Assembly (NCBI RefSeq): GCF_038500265.1
Contig: NZ_CP150637.1
Span: 2,063,501 to 2,127,500, forward strand
Origin: Ignatzschineria larvae DSM 13226
GTDB taxonomy: Bacteria > Pseudomonadota > Gammaproteobacteria > Cardiobacteriales > Wohlfahrtiimonadaceae
Reading direction: 5' to 3'
Length of the DNA stretch: 64,000 nucleotides
The position numbers and the translations under genes were made by a program. Below, piece after piece: positions 1-8,567 of the stretch; positions within the stretch are counted from its first letter, which is position 1, and the number at the start of each line of letters is the position of its first letter. Below the pieces are notes generated by a model. It was given only the letters and a program-made list of their open reading frames with translations, did no database searches and was not told the origin of the DNA.

Positions 1-279
1 AAACATATTCTCATCAACTGTTTACCTGCACTCATTGTCATTGGTGCCCTACAAATTGCAAGAGCGATTACCCTTGAGGCAACGATGAGTTTCTTAGGGC
101 TTGGCGTTCCGATTACTGAGCCCTCATTAGGTCTTTTAATTTCAAATGGCTATCAATATCTACTATCAGGACAATATTGGATTAGCCTCTTTCCCGGCAT
201 TGCATTGCTCTTAACGATTGTCTCTCTAAACTTAATCGGCGATCGTTGCCGGACACTGTTTAATCCGAGGTTACGCTAA
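1..279 (+). CDS. Dipeptide/oligopeptide ABC transporter permease (DppC-like), 5' truncated
   Basis: The reading frame is open from base 1 and ends with TAA at 277-279, so only the last 92 residues are present. The fragment has the late EAA-loop region of a DppC/OppC permease (ITLEATMSFLGLG) and a final hydrophobic helix (ISLFPGIALLLTIVSLNLIGD) ending in a short basic tail. These inner-membrane subunits form the channel for imported peptides or similar solutes. The stop overlaps the start of the following ATPase gene by one base, so the genes are translationally coupled. The first permease (DppB type) presumably lies upstream of the window. Confidence 0.9.
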   Translation, partial: KHILINCLPALIVIGALQIARAITLEATMSFLGLGVPITEPSLGLLISNGYQYLLSGQYWISLFPGIALLLTIVSLNLIGDRCRTLFNPRLR

Positions 280-1343
280 TGGATCGATCATTACTCTTAG
301 ATGTGCAACATCTCAAAACCGCTTTCCCAAGTAAAGAGGGGGAGCTATTTGCGGTCAATGATGTCAGTTTACAGTTACAACCTGGGGAAATTTTAGGGCT
401 TGTCGGCGAATCAGGTTCAGGGAAGTCGGTGACCGGTTTTTCCTTGATGAATCTCATTGATAAGCCGGGAAAAGTGGTGAATGGGAACGTCTATTTTAAA
501 GGACAAGATCTGCTAACATTACCCGAAAAAGCAATGCGTTCTCTTCGGGGCAATCGAATTGCAATGATCTTTCAAGATCCAATGATGACGCTCAATCCGG
601 TATTACGCATTGATGTGCAGATGATAGAGACATTACAAGCTCACAAAAAGATCAGCTATAAAGCCGCTCGAGCACGCGCCGAAGAGGCCTTAGCCCTAAT
701 GGGAGTTCCTAGCCCTAAAGAGCGACTGCAGTCATACCCTTATCAGCTCTCCGGCGGTATGCGTCAGCGGGTTGCCATTGCCATTGCTCTATTACTGCAA
801 CCGGATCTGATTATCGCCGATGAGCCGACGACAGCACTCGATGTCACGATACAAGCGCAGATCTTATCGGAAGTACAGAAGCTTGCGCATAATTATGGTA
901 CCGCGCTGATTTGGATTACCCACGATCTCTCTGTTGTTGCGGGGTTAGCCGATCGTATTGCCGTAATGTATGCCGGTAAAATTGTAGAATCAGGACGGAG
1001 CGAAGCCGTTTTATCGTATCCGCAACATCCTTATACACAAGGCTTAATCAATAGCTTACCGAGCCATAATATTCGGGGCGAACGTTTAACACAGATTAAT
1101 GGTATGACACCTAATTTAGCCGATCTACCTAGCGGCTGTGCCTTTGCGCCTCGCTGTGAACGCGCCACCGAACAGTGCCATACTCAACCGCACCTTACCC
1201 CCATTTCAACTGATACCCACGATATTCCTCATCAGGTTAGTTGTTTCTTCCCGAGTCATTCGATTGAGAATACACCCAGCAAGTCCCCTATCTCATCATC
1301 GACCACTTCATCGCCCACAATAGCAAAGGAGCCGACACTATGA
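279..1343 (+). CDS. Peptide ABC transporter ATP-binding protein (DppD/OppD-like)
   Basis: The 354-residue ATPase has Walker A GESGSGKS at residues 43-50, the Q-loop motif MIFQDPMMTLNP, the ABC signature LSGGMRQRV, and Walker B followed by the D-loop (LIIADEPTTALD). It ends with the Cys-containing oligopeptide-transporter extension (GCAFAPRCERATEQC) typical of DppD/OppD proteins. The last ~40 residues are an unusual Ser/Thr/Pro-rich tail not needed for the fold. It starts at the stop of the permease (TAATG overlap) and overlaps the next ATPase gene by four bases (ATGA). It should power import at the cytoplasmic face of the membrane as a heterodimer with the DppF-like partner. The substrate is unknown; the neighbours suggest a small-molecule catabolic unit rather than general peptide uptake. 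Confidence 0.93.
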   Translation: MDRSLLLDVQHLKTAFPSKEGELFAVNDVSLQLQPGEILGLVGESGSGKSVTGFSLMNLIDKPGKVVNGNVYFKGQDLLTLPEKAMRSLRGNRIAMIFQDPMMTLNPVLRIDVQMIETLQAHKKISYKAARARAEEALALMGVPSPKERLQSYPYQLSGGMRQRVAIAIALLLQPDLIIADEPTTALDVTIQAQILSEVQKLAHNYGTALIWITHDLSVVAGLADRIAVMYAGKIVESGRSEAVLSYPQHPYTQGLINSLPSHNIRGERLTQINGMTPNLADLPSGCAFAPRCERATEQCHTQPHLTPISTDTHDIPHQVSCFFPSHSIENTPSKSPISSSTTSSPTIAKEPTL

Positions 1344-2341
1344 ACTCTCCATTAGTCCAATTAGAAGGCATCTCTAAATATTTTGGTGCAAAAAAACAGG
1401 GCTGGATTGGACACTATTTAACCCACTTAGGTTTACAGAAATCCCCTACCATTACGGCAGCCGTTAATGATGTCAATCTCACAATTCAGAAAGGTGAGGT
1501 TGTAGGATTAGTTGGGGAATCAGGTTGCGGCAAATCCACATTAGGTCGAGTTGTCGCTGGGATTCTTCCACCGACGGCCGGCACAATGCGTGTCGAGGGT
1601 AAAGCCATTGAAACAATGAATCGGCAAGAGTGGAAAGAGACACAACTGCGCATTCAGATGATCTTTCAAGATCCTTATGCAAGTCTTAATCCTCGGCAAC
1701 GTGTTGCGAATAGTATCGGGGAAGCACCGCTCATTCATCATTTAGTCTCTACCAAATCTGTCGATCATTATGTCAGTGAACAACTTGAACGCGCCGGCTT
1801 AAATGCAAGCTACCGTCAGCGGTTTCCGCACCAATTTAGTGGCGGACAGCGACAAAGAATTGGTATTGCCCGTGCTTTAGCCGTACAACCGGATATGTTG
1901 GTCTGCGATGAAGCAGTGGCGGCGCTCGATGTTTCGATTCAAGCACAGATCGTAAATCTCTTTATGGATTTGCGAGATGAATTAGATCTCACTTATCTCT
2001 TTATTAGTCACGATTTAGGCGTTGTTGAGCATTTCTCTGATCGTGTGGCGATTATGTATTTAGGCCGTATTGTAGAAACTGCCGCAACTGAAGAAATCTA
2101 TGCGCATCCTAATCATCCTTATACCCAAGCTTTATTAGCTGAAATCCCACGCATTACCGATCGCAAAAAACAGTTTGTCGCCATTAAGGGTGAGATTCCA
2201 AGCCCCCTCAATCCCCCGGCAGGTTGCCATTTCCACCCACGTTGTCCGCTTGCCACAGAGCGGTGCCGAGTAGAAGCGCCCCTATTAAAAGAGGTAAGCC
2301 CTCAACATTTTAGTGCGTGTCATCTCAATGATCAGGCGTAG
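1340..2341 (+). CDS. Peptide ABC transporter ATP-binding protein (DppF/OppF-like)
   Basis: The second ATPase of the importer has 333 residues. It has Walker A GESGCGKST, the signature FSGGQRQRIGIARAL, Walker B in the DppF form (VCDEAVAALD) and the C-terminal Cys motif GCHFHPRCPLATERC of the oligopeptide-transporter family. It overlaps the upstream ATPase by ATGA, and the binding-protein gene follows after 138 bases with its own Shine-Dalgarno site. In the family the two ATPases pair as a heterodimer beneath the two permeases. No substitutions are seen in the nucleotide-binding motifs, so both sites are probably active. Confidence 0.93.
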   Translation: MNSPLVQLEGISKYFGAKKQGWIGHYLTHLGLQKSPTITAAVNDVNLTIQKGEVVGLVGESGCGKSTLGRVVAGILPPTAGTMRVEGKAIETMNRQEWKETQLRIQMIFQDPYASLNPRQRVANSIGEAPLIHHLVSTKSVDHYVSEQLERAGLNASYRQRFPHQFSGGQRQRIGIARALAVQPDMLVCDEAVAALDVSIQAQIVNLFMDLRDELDLTYLFISHDLGVVEHFSDRVAIMYLGRIVETAATEEIYAHPNHPYTQALLAEIPRITDRKKQFVAIKGEIPSPLNPPAGCHFHPRCPLATERCRVEAPLLKEVSPQHFSACHLNDQA

Positions 2342-2479
2342 TGCCACAATGCTGAATACCACTCATTTACTCAAATTATTATCAATCGTAGCTAGCGATA
2401 AGAACGATAAGAATAAGATAACAACTAGGCAACATCCCCAATAACACCAAAATATAAACACAAACCCCAAGGAGACATT

Positions 2480-4048
2480 ATGAAAAAATTACTGACTATC
2501 GCCCTACTTTCAGGGCTACTCGGCACCGGGGCACTAGCGCAGGAGAATCATCTCAAAATCGCTTTTGCCGATAACCTCTCATCACTTGATCCACAGCTCA
2601 ATAATTTCGCCGGCGATCGCTCTGCCAGTATCTTCTTCTTTGATACTTTAATAGAAGATAAAAATGGCGGCCAACTCTATCCTGCACTTGCTGAAAGCTG
2701 GCGCAATATCGATCCCTTAACGTGGGAGATTAAGCTTCGTAGCGATATTCTTTGGAATAATGGTACGCCTGTCACTGCCGAGGATGTGGTCTATTCCATT
2801 GAACGTATTCGCAATGTTCCCGGCTCTGTTGCGCCCTTTACCGGCTATGTTCGCACCATTGATACGGTGACGATTCTAGATCCTACAACGCTCGAAATTA
2901 AAACGAATGTGCCCAATCCTGACTTACCGCTCAATCTCACTTCCGTCTACATTGTCAATAAAGCGGTTACTGAGCAAGCGAGTAGCGAAGATTTTAACTC
3001 GGGGAAAGCGTTAGTGGGTACAGGGGCTTATAAACTGGTGAGCTATACACCGGGGGAAAAAGTCGTAGCTGAGAAGAATCCGCAATATTGGGGAGAAGCA
3101 CCGGTTTGGGATACGGTAGAATATCTCTATATGCCAAATGCCGCTTCCCGTACGGCTGCACTCCTATCCGGCGGTGTTGATGTAATCGATAAAGTGTCAG
3201 TTTCAGATCTTGCCCGCTTACAGAAAGAGTCAAAAGTAGAAGTCTTCCCCTATGATGGTTTACGGGTATTCCTACTGCAACCGAGCTTCAATCCTGCGGT
3301 GAATCAATATATTACCGATAATAACGGGAAGCCTCTACCAACCAATCCCCTCCTCGATCAAAGAGTGCGAGAAGCATTATCAATCGCTATTAATCGGGAA
3401 GCCATTGCCGATCGTATTTTACAAAATGGCGTAACCGTTGCCAATCAATGGATGCCGAAAGATAGTACAGGTTATAACCCTAATATCGCGCCCATTCCCT
3501 TTGATGCAGCAAAGGCAAAAGCCCTCTTAGCGGAAGCGGGTTACCCTGATGGCTTCCAAATTACCATTCACGTGCCGACAGATCGCTATCCTTTAGCGCC
3601 GGAAACAGTCCAAGCCGTTGCACAATTTTGGACGCGCATTGGTGTTAAAACACAGGTAGAAGTGGTGCCTTGGGCGGTCTACTCCTCTGCGGCTCGTCAA
3701 AATGAGTATGCCGTATCTGTCATTGCTTGGGGAAATGGTACCGGCGAGGCTTCTTATGCAATGGTTAATATTCTCGCAACGGTGAATCCTGAAGCGGGTT
3801 TAGGGGCATCTAACTGGGGACACTATAGTAGTGAAAAACTCGATAATAGCCTGAAAGCGGTCACTACTGAATTTGATAGTGCAAAACGAGAAGCCTTAAT
3901 GCAAGAGGCAGCGGTTACTGTGAGTGAGGAAGTGGGTATTATTCCGCTATTTCATTACAAAAATATCTGGGCAGCAAAAAAAGGATTAATCGTAAAACCC
4001 CTTCGTTCAGATCGAACAGTACCGCAAATGGTTACGCCACAAAAGTAA
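2480..4048 (+). CDS. ABC transporter periplasmic substrate-binding protein (SBP family 5)
   Basis: The protein has 522 residues and a Sec signal peptide (basic MKK, hydrophobic LLTIALLSGLLGTG, cleavage probably after ALA-Q). The mature part has the family-5 solute-binding hallmark around residues 70-110 (LAESWRNIDPLTWEIKLR, then LWNNGTPVTAEDVVYSIER). A strong AAGGAGA site precedes the ATG. It should bind the substrate in the periplasm and deliver it to the DppBCDF-like importer encoded just upstream. The downstream CMD-domain pair resembles that found in the KPN_01854/Avi_7169/Avi_7170 gene neighbourhood described in TIGRFAM models, so this may be that binding-protein subfamily. That assignment is from memory and is not confirmed. 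Confidence 0.9.
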   Translation: MKKLLTIALLSGLLGTGALAQENHLKIAFADNLSSLDPQLNNFAGDRSASIFFFDTLIEDKNGGQLYPALAESWRNIDPLTWEIKLRSDILWNNGTPVTAEDVVYSIERIRNVPGSVAPFTGYVRTIDTVTILDPTTLEIKTNVPNPDLPLNLTSVYIVNKAVTEQASSEDFNSGKALVGTGAYKLVSYTPGEKVVAEKNPQYWGEAPVWDTVEYLYMPNAASRTAALLSGGVDVIDKVSVSDLARLQKESKVEVFPYDGLRVFLLQPSFNPAVNQYITDNNGKPLPTNPLLDQRVREALSIAINREAIADRILQNGVTVANQWMPKDSTGYNPNIAPIPFDAAKAKALLAEAGYPDGFQITIHVPTDRYPLAPETVQAVAQFWTRIGVKTQVEVVPWAVYSSAARQNEYAVSVIAWGNGTGEASYAMVNILATVNPEAGLGASNWGHYSSEKLDNSLKAVTTEFDSAKREALMQEAAVTVSEEVGIIPLFHYKNIWAAKKGLIVKPLRSDRTVPQMVTPQK

Positions 4049-4176
4049 TTCATAGCAATCATCCCTAGAAACAATACGGCAAGTATCCCATTGTCGTAAA
4101 TAGATCACTGTCATCGAATCTCAAAGATTGCAAAATCTTAAACAATTTTAAAATATCTAAAAGGAGCATTCATCCA

Positions 4177-5484
4177 ATGGAACTGACCATTACGCCCACT
4201 AAAGCGGCCATTGATACTCCTCGAGAGATTCGAGTCAGTGGTTTACAACCATTTGAAACGATCGAAATATCCACAGAAACACTCCGCGCGGGCATTCCTT
4301 GGCGCAGTCACGCACGATTTAAAGCCGATGCAAAAGGCATTGTTGATCTCACTCAACAAGCCCCTTTACCCGATAAAAACCAAGATTATCAAACGATCGA
4401 TCCTATGGGACTAATCTGGTCTCAAACACCGGATCAGATCGCACAAGAGAACGCGAGAGATACACCAATTTTCTCTCAAGATCTCTTCGAACCTATTGCG
4501 ACCAAAGTGAGGGTTACTGGGGTACAAGGCACTATAGAGGCAACCTTCTGGCAACAACTTGCAGATCAAGGGATTCGCCGTATTGAAGTACGAGAAAAGG
4601 GATTAGTTGGTGTAATATATCAACCGAAAACAGAAGGGCCTCATCCGGCAATAATGATTCTCAATGGTTCTGGTGGCGGAATGAATGAACCACGAGCGGC
4701 ACTCTATGCAAGTCGAGGATATATCGCCTTTGCCTTAGCCTATTTCAAAGCACCGGGACTATCGGACTATATTTCTAATACAAATTTGGAATATTTTAAA
4801 AGTGGCCTTGATTGGCTACGTCAGCGTTATAATCCTCTCGATAATTTTGTGGCACTCAACGGACAATCTCGAGGGGGCGAGCTTGTATTACTATTAGCAA
4901 GCCTCTTTCCTGATGATGTTTCCGCTGTAATCGCCTATGTTCCGGGCGCTGTAATTCATTCCGGACAAAATGCGGCCGATCCGAAAATTGGGCGAGAAGC
5001 ACCTACTTGGTACTATCAAGGGAAAGCGCTCCCCCACCTTTGGGAGAATAATCGCACTGCGAGCTGGGCACCTTTTGATGAAGGCCCTAATCCTCATCGA
5101 CACGAATGGGCTATCTTAACAGCCCTTGATGACCCGGAAGCGGTTGAACGCGCGATGATTCCTGTGGAGAAGATCCGATCGCCGATTCTCTTAATCTCCG
5201 GCACCGATGATGGCGCTTGGCCCTCAAGCCGGTATTGCCAAATGATTATTGAGCGATTGGCACAATATGATTTTCCTTATGCTGTCCACTGGTGCGATAC
5301 CCCTAATGCCGGACATAGCATTCTCTTCCCTTATCTACCCACAACACAAATCACCCATACACATCCTGTTTCAGGGCGCATTAATAGTAATGGGGGTTGC
5401 CCTCAAGCCAATGCCAAGGCAAATGAAGCGAGTTGGCAGGCAGTACAAACCTTTTTAACAGATCTACTCAAGGAATCTCTATGA
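4177..5484 (+). CDS. Acyl-CoA thioesterase / BAAT-like alpha/beta hydrolase
   Basis: The protein has 435 residues in two parts. The N-terminal ~130 residues resemble the beta-sandwich domain of the acyl-CoA thioesterase/bile acid-CoA:amino acid N-acyltransferase family. The C-terminal alpha/beta hydrolase carries the nucleophile motif GQSRGG (Ser231), an acid in SGTDDGAWPS (Asp344 or Asp345) and His380 in NAGHSI. The nucleophile is Ser, as in thioesterases, rather than the Cys of BAAT acyltransferases. An AAAGGAG site lies upstream. The stop overlaps the next start (ATGA), so it is coupled to the two CMD proteins. It probably hydrolyses an acyl thioester or ester derived from the imported compound; the substrate cannot be told from sequence. 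Confidence 0.85.
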   Translation: MELTITPTKAAIDTPREIRVSGLQPFETIEISTETLRAGIPWRSHARFKADAKGIVDLTQQAPLPDKNQDYQTIDPMGLIWSQTPDQIAQENARDTPIFSQDLFEPIATKVRVTGVQGTIEATFWQQLADQGIRRIEVREKGLVGVIYQPKTEGPHPAIMILNGSGGGMNEPRAALYASRGYIAFALAYFKAPGLSDYISNTNLEYFKSGLDWLRQRYNPLDNFVALNGQSRGGELVLLLASLFPDDVSAVIAYVPGAVIHSGQNAADPKIGREAPTWYYQGKALPHLWENNRTASWAPFDEGPNPHRHEWAILTALDDPEAVERAMIPVEKIRSPILLISGTDDGAWPSSRYCQMIIERLAQYDFPYAVHWCDTPNAGHSILFPYLPTTQITHTHPVSGRINSNGGCPQANAKANEASWQAVQTFLTDLLKESL

Positions 5485-6053
5485 CACAATTGAATCCCAC
5501 GATACAGATCGGTGCGGACAATCCCGCCGAGCATCAAGCCGAAAATCAGGCGCATCGATTTGATCTCATCGATACGCTATTAAAACTCAATCCTGCAGGA
5601 AGCACCTATCGCGCGCGCCATTTTCGAGATAATATCTGTCACAGCACTCAAGCCAGCTATGATGCGCTCTTTAGCAATAAACTACGTCTCCCCCTGCAAA
5701 CCCGTTGGCTTGTTGCACTCTATGCCGCTCAACTGACACAATCGCACGAATTAACCCGTCATTACCTCAATGAAGCAGAGGATGCAGGTGTTACTGAAGA
5801 GGCTTTACAAGCGGTTTTGCAGGATGATCTTGATCTCATTTCTGAGCCTACTTTATACGCTATTTTACACTTCACCCGCACCTTAACCCTCAAGCCAATT
5901 GAAGGGGATCAAAGAGCCCTACTTACCCTTGAAAGCGTCGGTGTTGCAACAGAAGATTGTATCGCTTTAGCACAATTAATCGCCTTTCTCTCTTATCAAA
6001 TTCGGTTAGTTACCGGTCTGAAAGCAATGCAAGCCTTGGAGGATACCCAATGA
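5481..6053 (+). CDS. CMD-domain protein, Avi_7170-like
   Basis: This 190-residue protein has an all-helical carboxymuconolactone decarboxylase/AhpD-like fold. It resembles the CMD protein family named Avi_7170, which occurs beside a second CMD protein and a peptide-type ABC transporter. It lacks the redox CxxC of AhpD, unlike its neighbour. I chose the ATG at 5481, preceded by AAGGAA and overlapping the upstream stop, over an upstream in-frame ATG at 5433 that would overlap the thioesterase by 50 bases. Its stop overlaps the next start by ATGA. The reaction is unknown, and a structural or partner role to the next protein is possible. Confidence 0.8.
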   Translation: MTQLNPTIQIGADNPAEHQAENQAHRFDLIDTLLKLNPAGSTYRARHFRDNICHSTQASYDALFSNKLRLPLQTRWLVALYAAQLTQSHELTRHYLNEAEDAGVTEEALQAVLQDDLDLISEPTLYAILHFTRTLTLKPIEGDQRALLTLESVGVATEDCIALAQLIAFLSYQIRLVTGLKAMQALEDTQ

Positions 6054-6634
6054 AAAACCCAATTAGAGCCAATGGCTTTACCAATGAAATGCTCGGCTGG
6101 AAAGCTTGGCTCAAAGTCCTTGATCTCAAACAGGCAACGCCGGAACAGATCACTGTTTTAGAAGAAAGTCATCCTAAAGCGAAAACGATGGATTACTACC
6201 TACTACTTGCGCATCAACCTGAAATTTTGCATCACCGTTCTCAAACTTATAATGAAATTATGTATGCACCCGAAGGTTTAAGTAGAGCAGAACGAGAACT
6301 CGGCGCACTAACAGTCTCTCAGATCAATGGCTGTATCTACTGTGCTTCTGTTCATTCTCAACGTTTTGTAATGGCCTCAAAACGCCCGGAACTCGTGCAA
6401 CCGATCTTTGAGAATCCAAGAGCTGCCGCAGAAACAGCCCGCGATGCCGCCATTATTGACCTTGCCATTGCCCTAACAGAACAACCTGGCACACTCAATC
6501 CGCAATATATCGAAAACCTCAAAACCGCCGGCCTAGATGAACTAGAGATCCTAGATCTCATCCAAGCAGTCTCAATCTTCGGCTGGGCAAATCGCTTAAT
6601 GCTCAATTTAGGAGAAGCCATTCTTCCTGAGTAG
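6050..6634 (+). CDS. Alkylhydroperoxidase/CMD-domain protein, Avi_7169-like
   Basis: This 194-residue AhpD-like protein has the catalytic motif family Glu...CxxCxxxH, visible as ERELGALTVSQINGCIYCASVH. That fits a peroxidase-type thiol pair with its general-base His. The likely start is the ATG at 6050, directly after GGAGG and overlapping the preceding stop by ATGA; a longer reading from 5957 would run into the upstream gene. It is the last gene of the transporter-thioesterase-CMD unit and is followed by a strong terminator. It may protect against, or carry out, a peroxide step in breakdown of the imported substrate. That is inferred from family and context only. Confidence 0.85.
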   Translation: MKNPIRANGFTNEMLGWKAWLKVLDLKQATPEQITVLEESHPKAKTMDYYLLLAHQPEILHHRSQTYNEIMYAPEGLSRAERELGALTVSQINGCIYCASVHSQRFVMASKRPELVQPIFENPRAAAETARDAAIIDLAIALTEQPGTLNPQYIENLKTAGLDELEILDLIQAVSIFGWANRLMLNLGEAILPE

Positions 6635-6679
6635 GAACTATTGTAAGAAACAGTAATTGAGATAGAAGAAAGAAGAGAG

Positions 6680-6700
6680 AAACCCGCGTAAGCGGGTTTT
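6680..6700 (+). terminator. Intrinsic terminator after the CMD operon
   Basis: The hairpin AAACCCGC-GTAA-GCGGGTTT is followed by T residues, 46 bases after the last CMD stop. It separates the transporter unit from the dynamin operon. Confidence 0.9.
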
Positions 6701-6769
6701 CTGGTTTGGGATAGATAAAAGTAAAAAAACAAAAATATGAATAAATATTATTAAAATTAATATTTATTA

Positions 6770-6798
6770 TTAACCTTAGACACAACCTGTCATATGAT
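6770..6798 (+). promoter_or_regulatory. Candidate promoter of the dynamin/TerB-like operon
   Basis: A weak -35 (TTAACC, 6770-6775) and a good -10 (TATGAT, 6793-6798) are separated by 17 bases, about 55 bases before the first dynamin gene and after the preceding terminator. Spacing and position are right, but the -35 matches poorly. Confidence 0.35.
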
Positions 6799-6852
6799 GA
6801 TAGTAATATTTTATTAAGCTATTAACTTTCTTTTATCACAGGAATAATAATT

Positions 6853-8508
6853 ATGTATCCTATACAAACACTGTTGCTCAATAACAAAGAGAATATAAAT
6901 CAATGGCTAACGACTTACACCCCTAATCATATACCGATTAATTGGAATAATATCGAACATTTTAAGATTCGGGTTCCCTTAATCGGCGCTTTTAGTGCGG
7001 GAAAATCTTCTCTTCTTAATCGATTCTTAGATGATTCACTACTGCCCTTAGATATCACCCCCGAATCAGGAATTGCGATCGAAATCTCTTATGCTAATCA
7101 GAACCAATTCCGCGCAGTTAATGCGGGCGGTGTTGTACAAATGTTACAAGCAGACGATCTTAAATCTGCAGATCTTGCCAAGAAAATGGTAGAGAAAGAT
7201 GCGTGGTTAGAAGCTGATTTAAATAAATCGATATTGGCCAATATGCCCCATATTACAATTGTGGATCTGCCAGGATTAGGATCAGGCCAAGATATTCATA
7301 GTAAAGCGATTGATGAATATATTGCAAGAAGCCTTGCCTACTGTATTGTTGTAAGCGCTGAAGATGGCGATCTGACCGCTTCTACTCAAGCCTTCCTAAC
7401 AGAACTTGCTCAATTTAAATTGCCCATCGTTTTAGTGATGACCAAAGCAGATAAACGCGTAGGTAGCGATGCAGAGGCTGTCTTTACTAAAATATCGCAA
7501 TCCGTTGAACGTGTGATGGGACAAAAACCTTTAGCCGGCATTATTGCCTCTCGCCGAGAAAAAGGAAAATTACAAGAAGAGCTACAACAAGCTTTTTCAC
7601 TCTTAGAATCTCGAGCAGAATCGGTTTTTATCTCACACGTTGCAAGCAAAGTGAAAGAGCAACTCCTTTCTGTAAGAGCGCAATTAGCAATTCTACTCAA
7701 TCAAGAAGATTTAACGAGCGAAGAGCTTGAAGCAAAACAAGAAGAGATCAAAAAATCACTCCAACAATTTCGAGATCAAGTAGAACACGAAACAGTCCAA
7801 CTAGAGAATGCTTGCGCCCAAGCAATCCCCTCTATCTGTAACATCGTGCAACAACGCCTCCTCTCTCAACGCGATAGCTTAGCACGAGCCGCACTAAATC
7901 AATCGAGTCTTGAACCCATGATTATGCCTACCGTTCGCCTAGCCATTACTGAAGGAATTCAATCCCAATTCATCCCAAAAGTTGAGCGTTATTTAGCCCG
8001 TATTGATGCAAATGTTCCGGCGGATATCTCTGTAAATTCCGATTTTAACGCCTCCGTAGGATTAGATGGCGATAGTAGTTTTCCTTTAGCTCAAATCGGA
8101 ACAACCCTGCTTCCTGTATTAAGTAAAGTCTTTGTAGCGATTCCTTTTGTCAATATTATCGCCCCTATTCTTGGTGCTATTGCTTCTTGGTTTACTAATA
8201 AACAATCCAAAGAAGATGCTCGCCGACAACAATTTGAAGAGGCTTGTAGCCACATTACAGGCAGTGTCATTCCACAGGTAATGAGCCAAGTAAATTCTGT
8301 TGTTAGTAGCTATCTCAATGAACAGATTCTGAAAGCGAAAGAGGCAATCTTAGAGAAAGCGACTGAACGAGAGCAGGAGTTGCAACATACGATTAATACG
8401 CTTTTAACACAGCTTAAAGAGAGCAAAGAAGAGTTCGAACGCCAACAGGCTACTTACGAATCAGATCTTGCTGAGATTAATCACATTCTAAAAGCCATTT
8501 CGGAATAA
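6853..8508 (+). CDS. Dynamin-like GTPase 1 of the cluster
   Basis: This 551-residue large GTPase has P-loop GAFSAGKS at residues 45-52, G3 motif DLPG at 138-141 and G4 motif TKAD at 197-200. A helical region follows. At about residues 415-455 there is a strongly hydrophobic Gly/Ala/Ile-rich stretch (VFVAIPFVNIIAPILGAIA) that looks like a membrane-inserting paddle or hairpin. The C-terminus is a coiled coil (ILEKATEREQELQ onward). This arrangement fits bacterial dynamin-like proteins, which remodel or patrol membranes by GTP-driven assembly. It is the first gene of a six-gene cluster, 59 bases ahead of a second, different dynamin-like GTPase. Its specific biological role is unknown. Confidence 0.87.
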   Translation: MYPIQTLLLNNKENINQWLTTYTPNHIPINWNNIEHFKIRVPLIGAFSAGKSSLLNRFLDDSLLPLDITPESGIAIEISYANQNQFRAVNAGGVVQMLQADDLKSADLAKKMVEKDAWLEADLNKSILANMPHITIVDLPGLGSGQDIHSKAIDEYIARSLAYCIVVSAEDGDLTASTQAFLTELAQFKLPIVLVMTKADKRVGSDAEAVFTKISQSVERVMGQKPLAGIIASRREKGKLQEELQQAFSLLESRAESVFISHVASKVKEQLLSVRAQLAILLNQEDLTSEELEAKQEEIKKSLQQFRDQVEHETVQLENACAQAIPSICNIVQQRLLSQRDSLARAALNQSSLEPMIMPTVRLAITEGIQSQFIPKVERYLARIDANVPADISVNSDFNASVGLDGDSSFPLAQIGTTLLPVLSKVFVAIPFVNIIAPILGAIASWFTNKQSKEDARRQQFEEACSHITGSVIPQVMSQVNSVVSSYLNEQILKAKEAILEKATEREQELQHTINTLLTQLKESKEEFERQQATYESDLAEINHILKAISE

Positions 8509-8567
8509 AAAATAAAGAAGAGCCCCTTTTTTCAATTTTTCATCCTCTTTTATTTCAAGGAATCATC

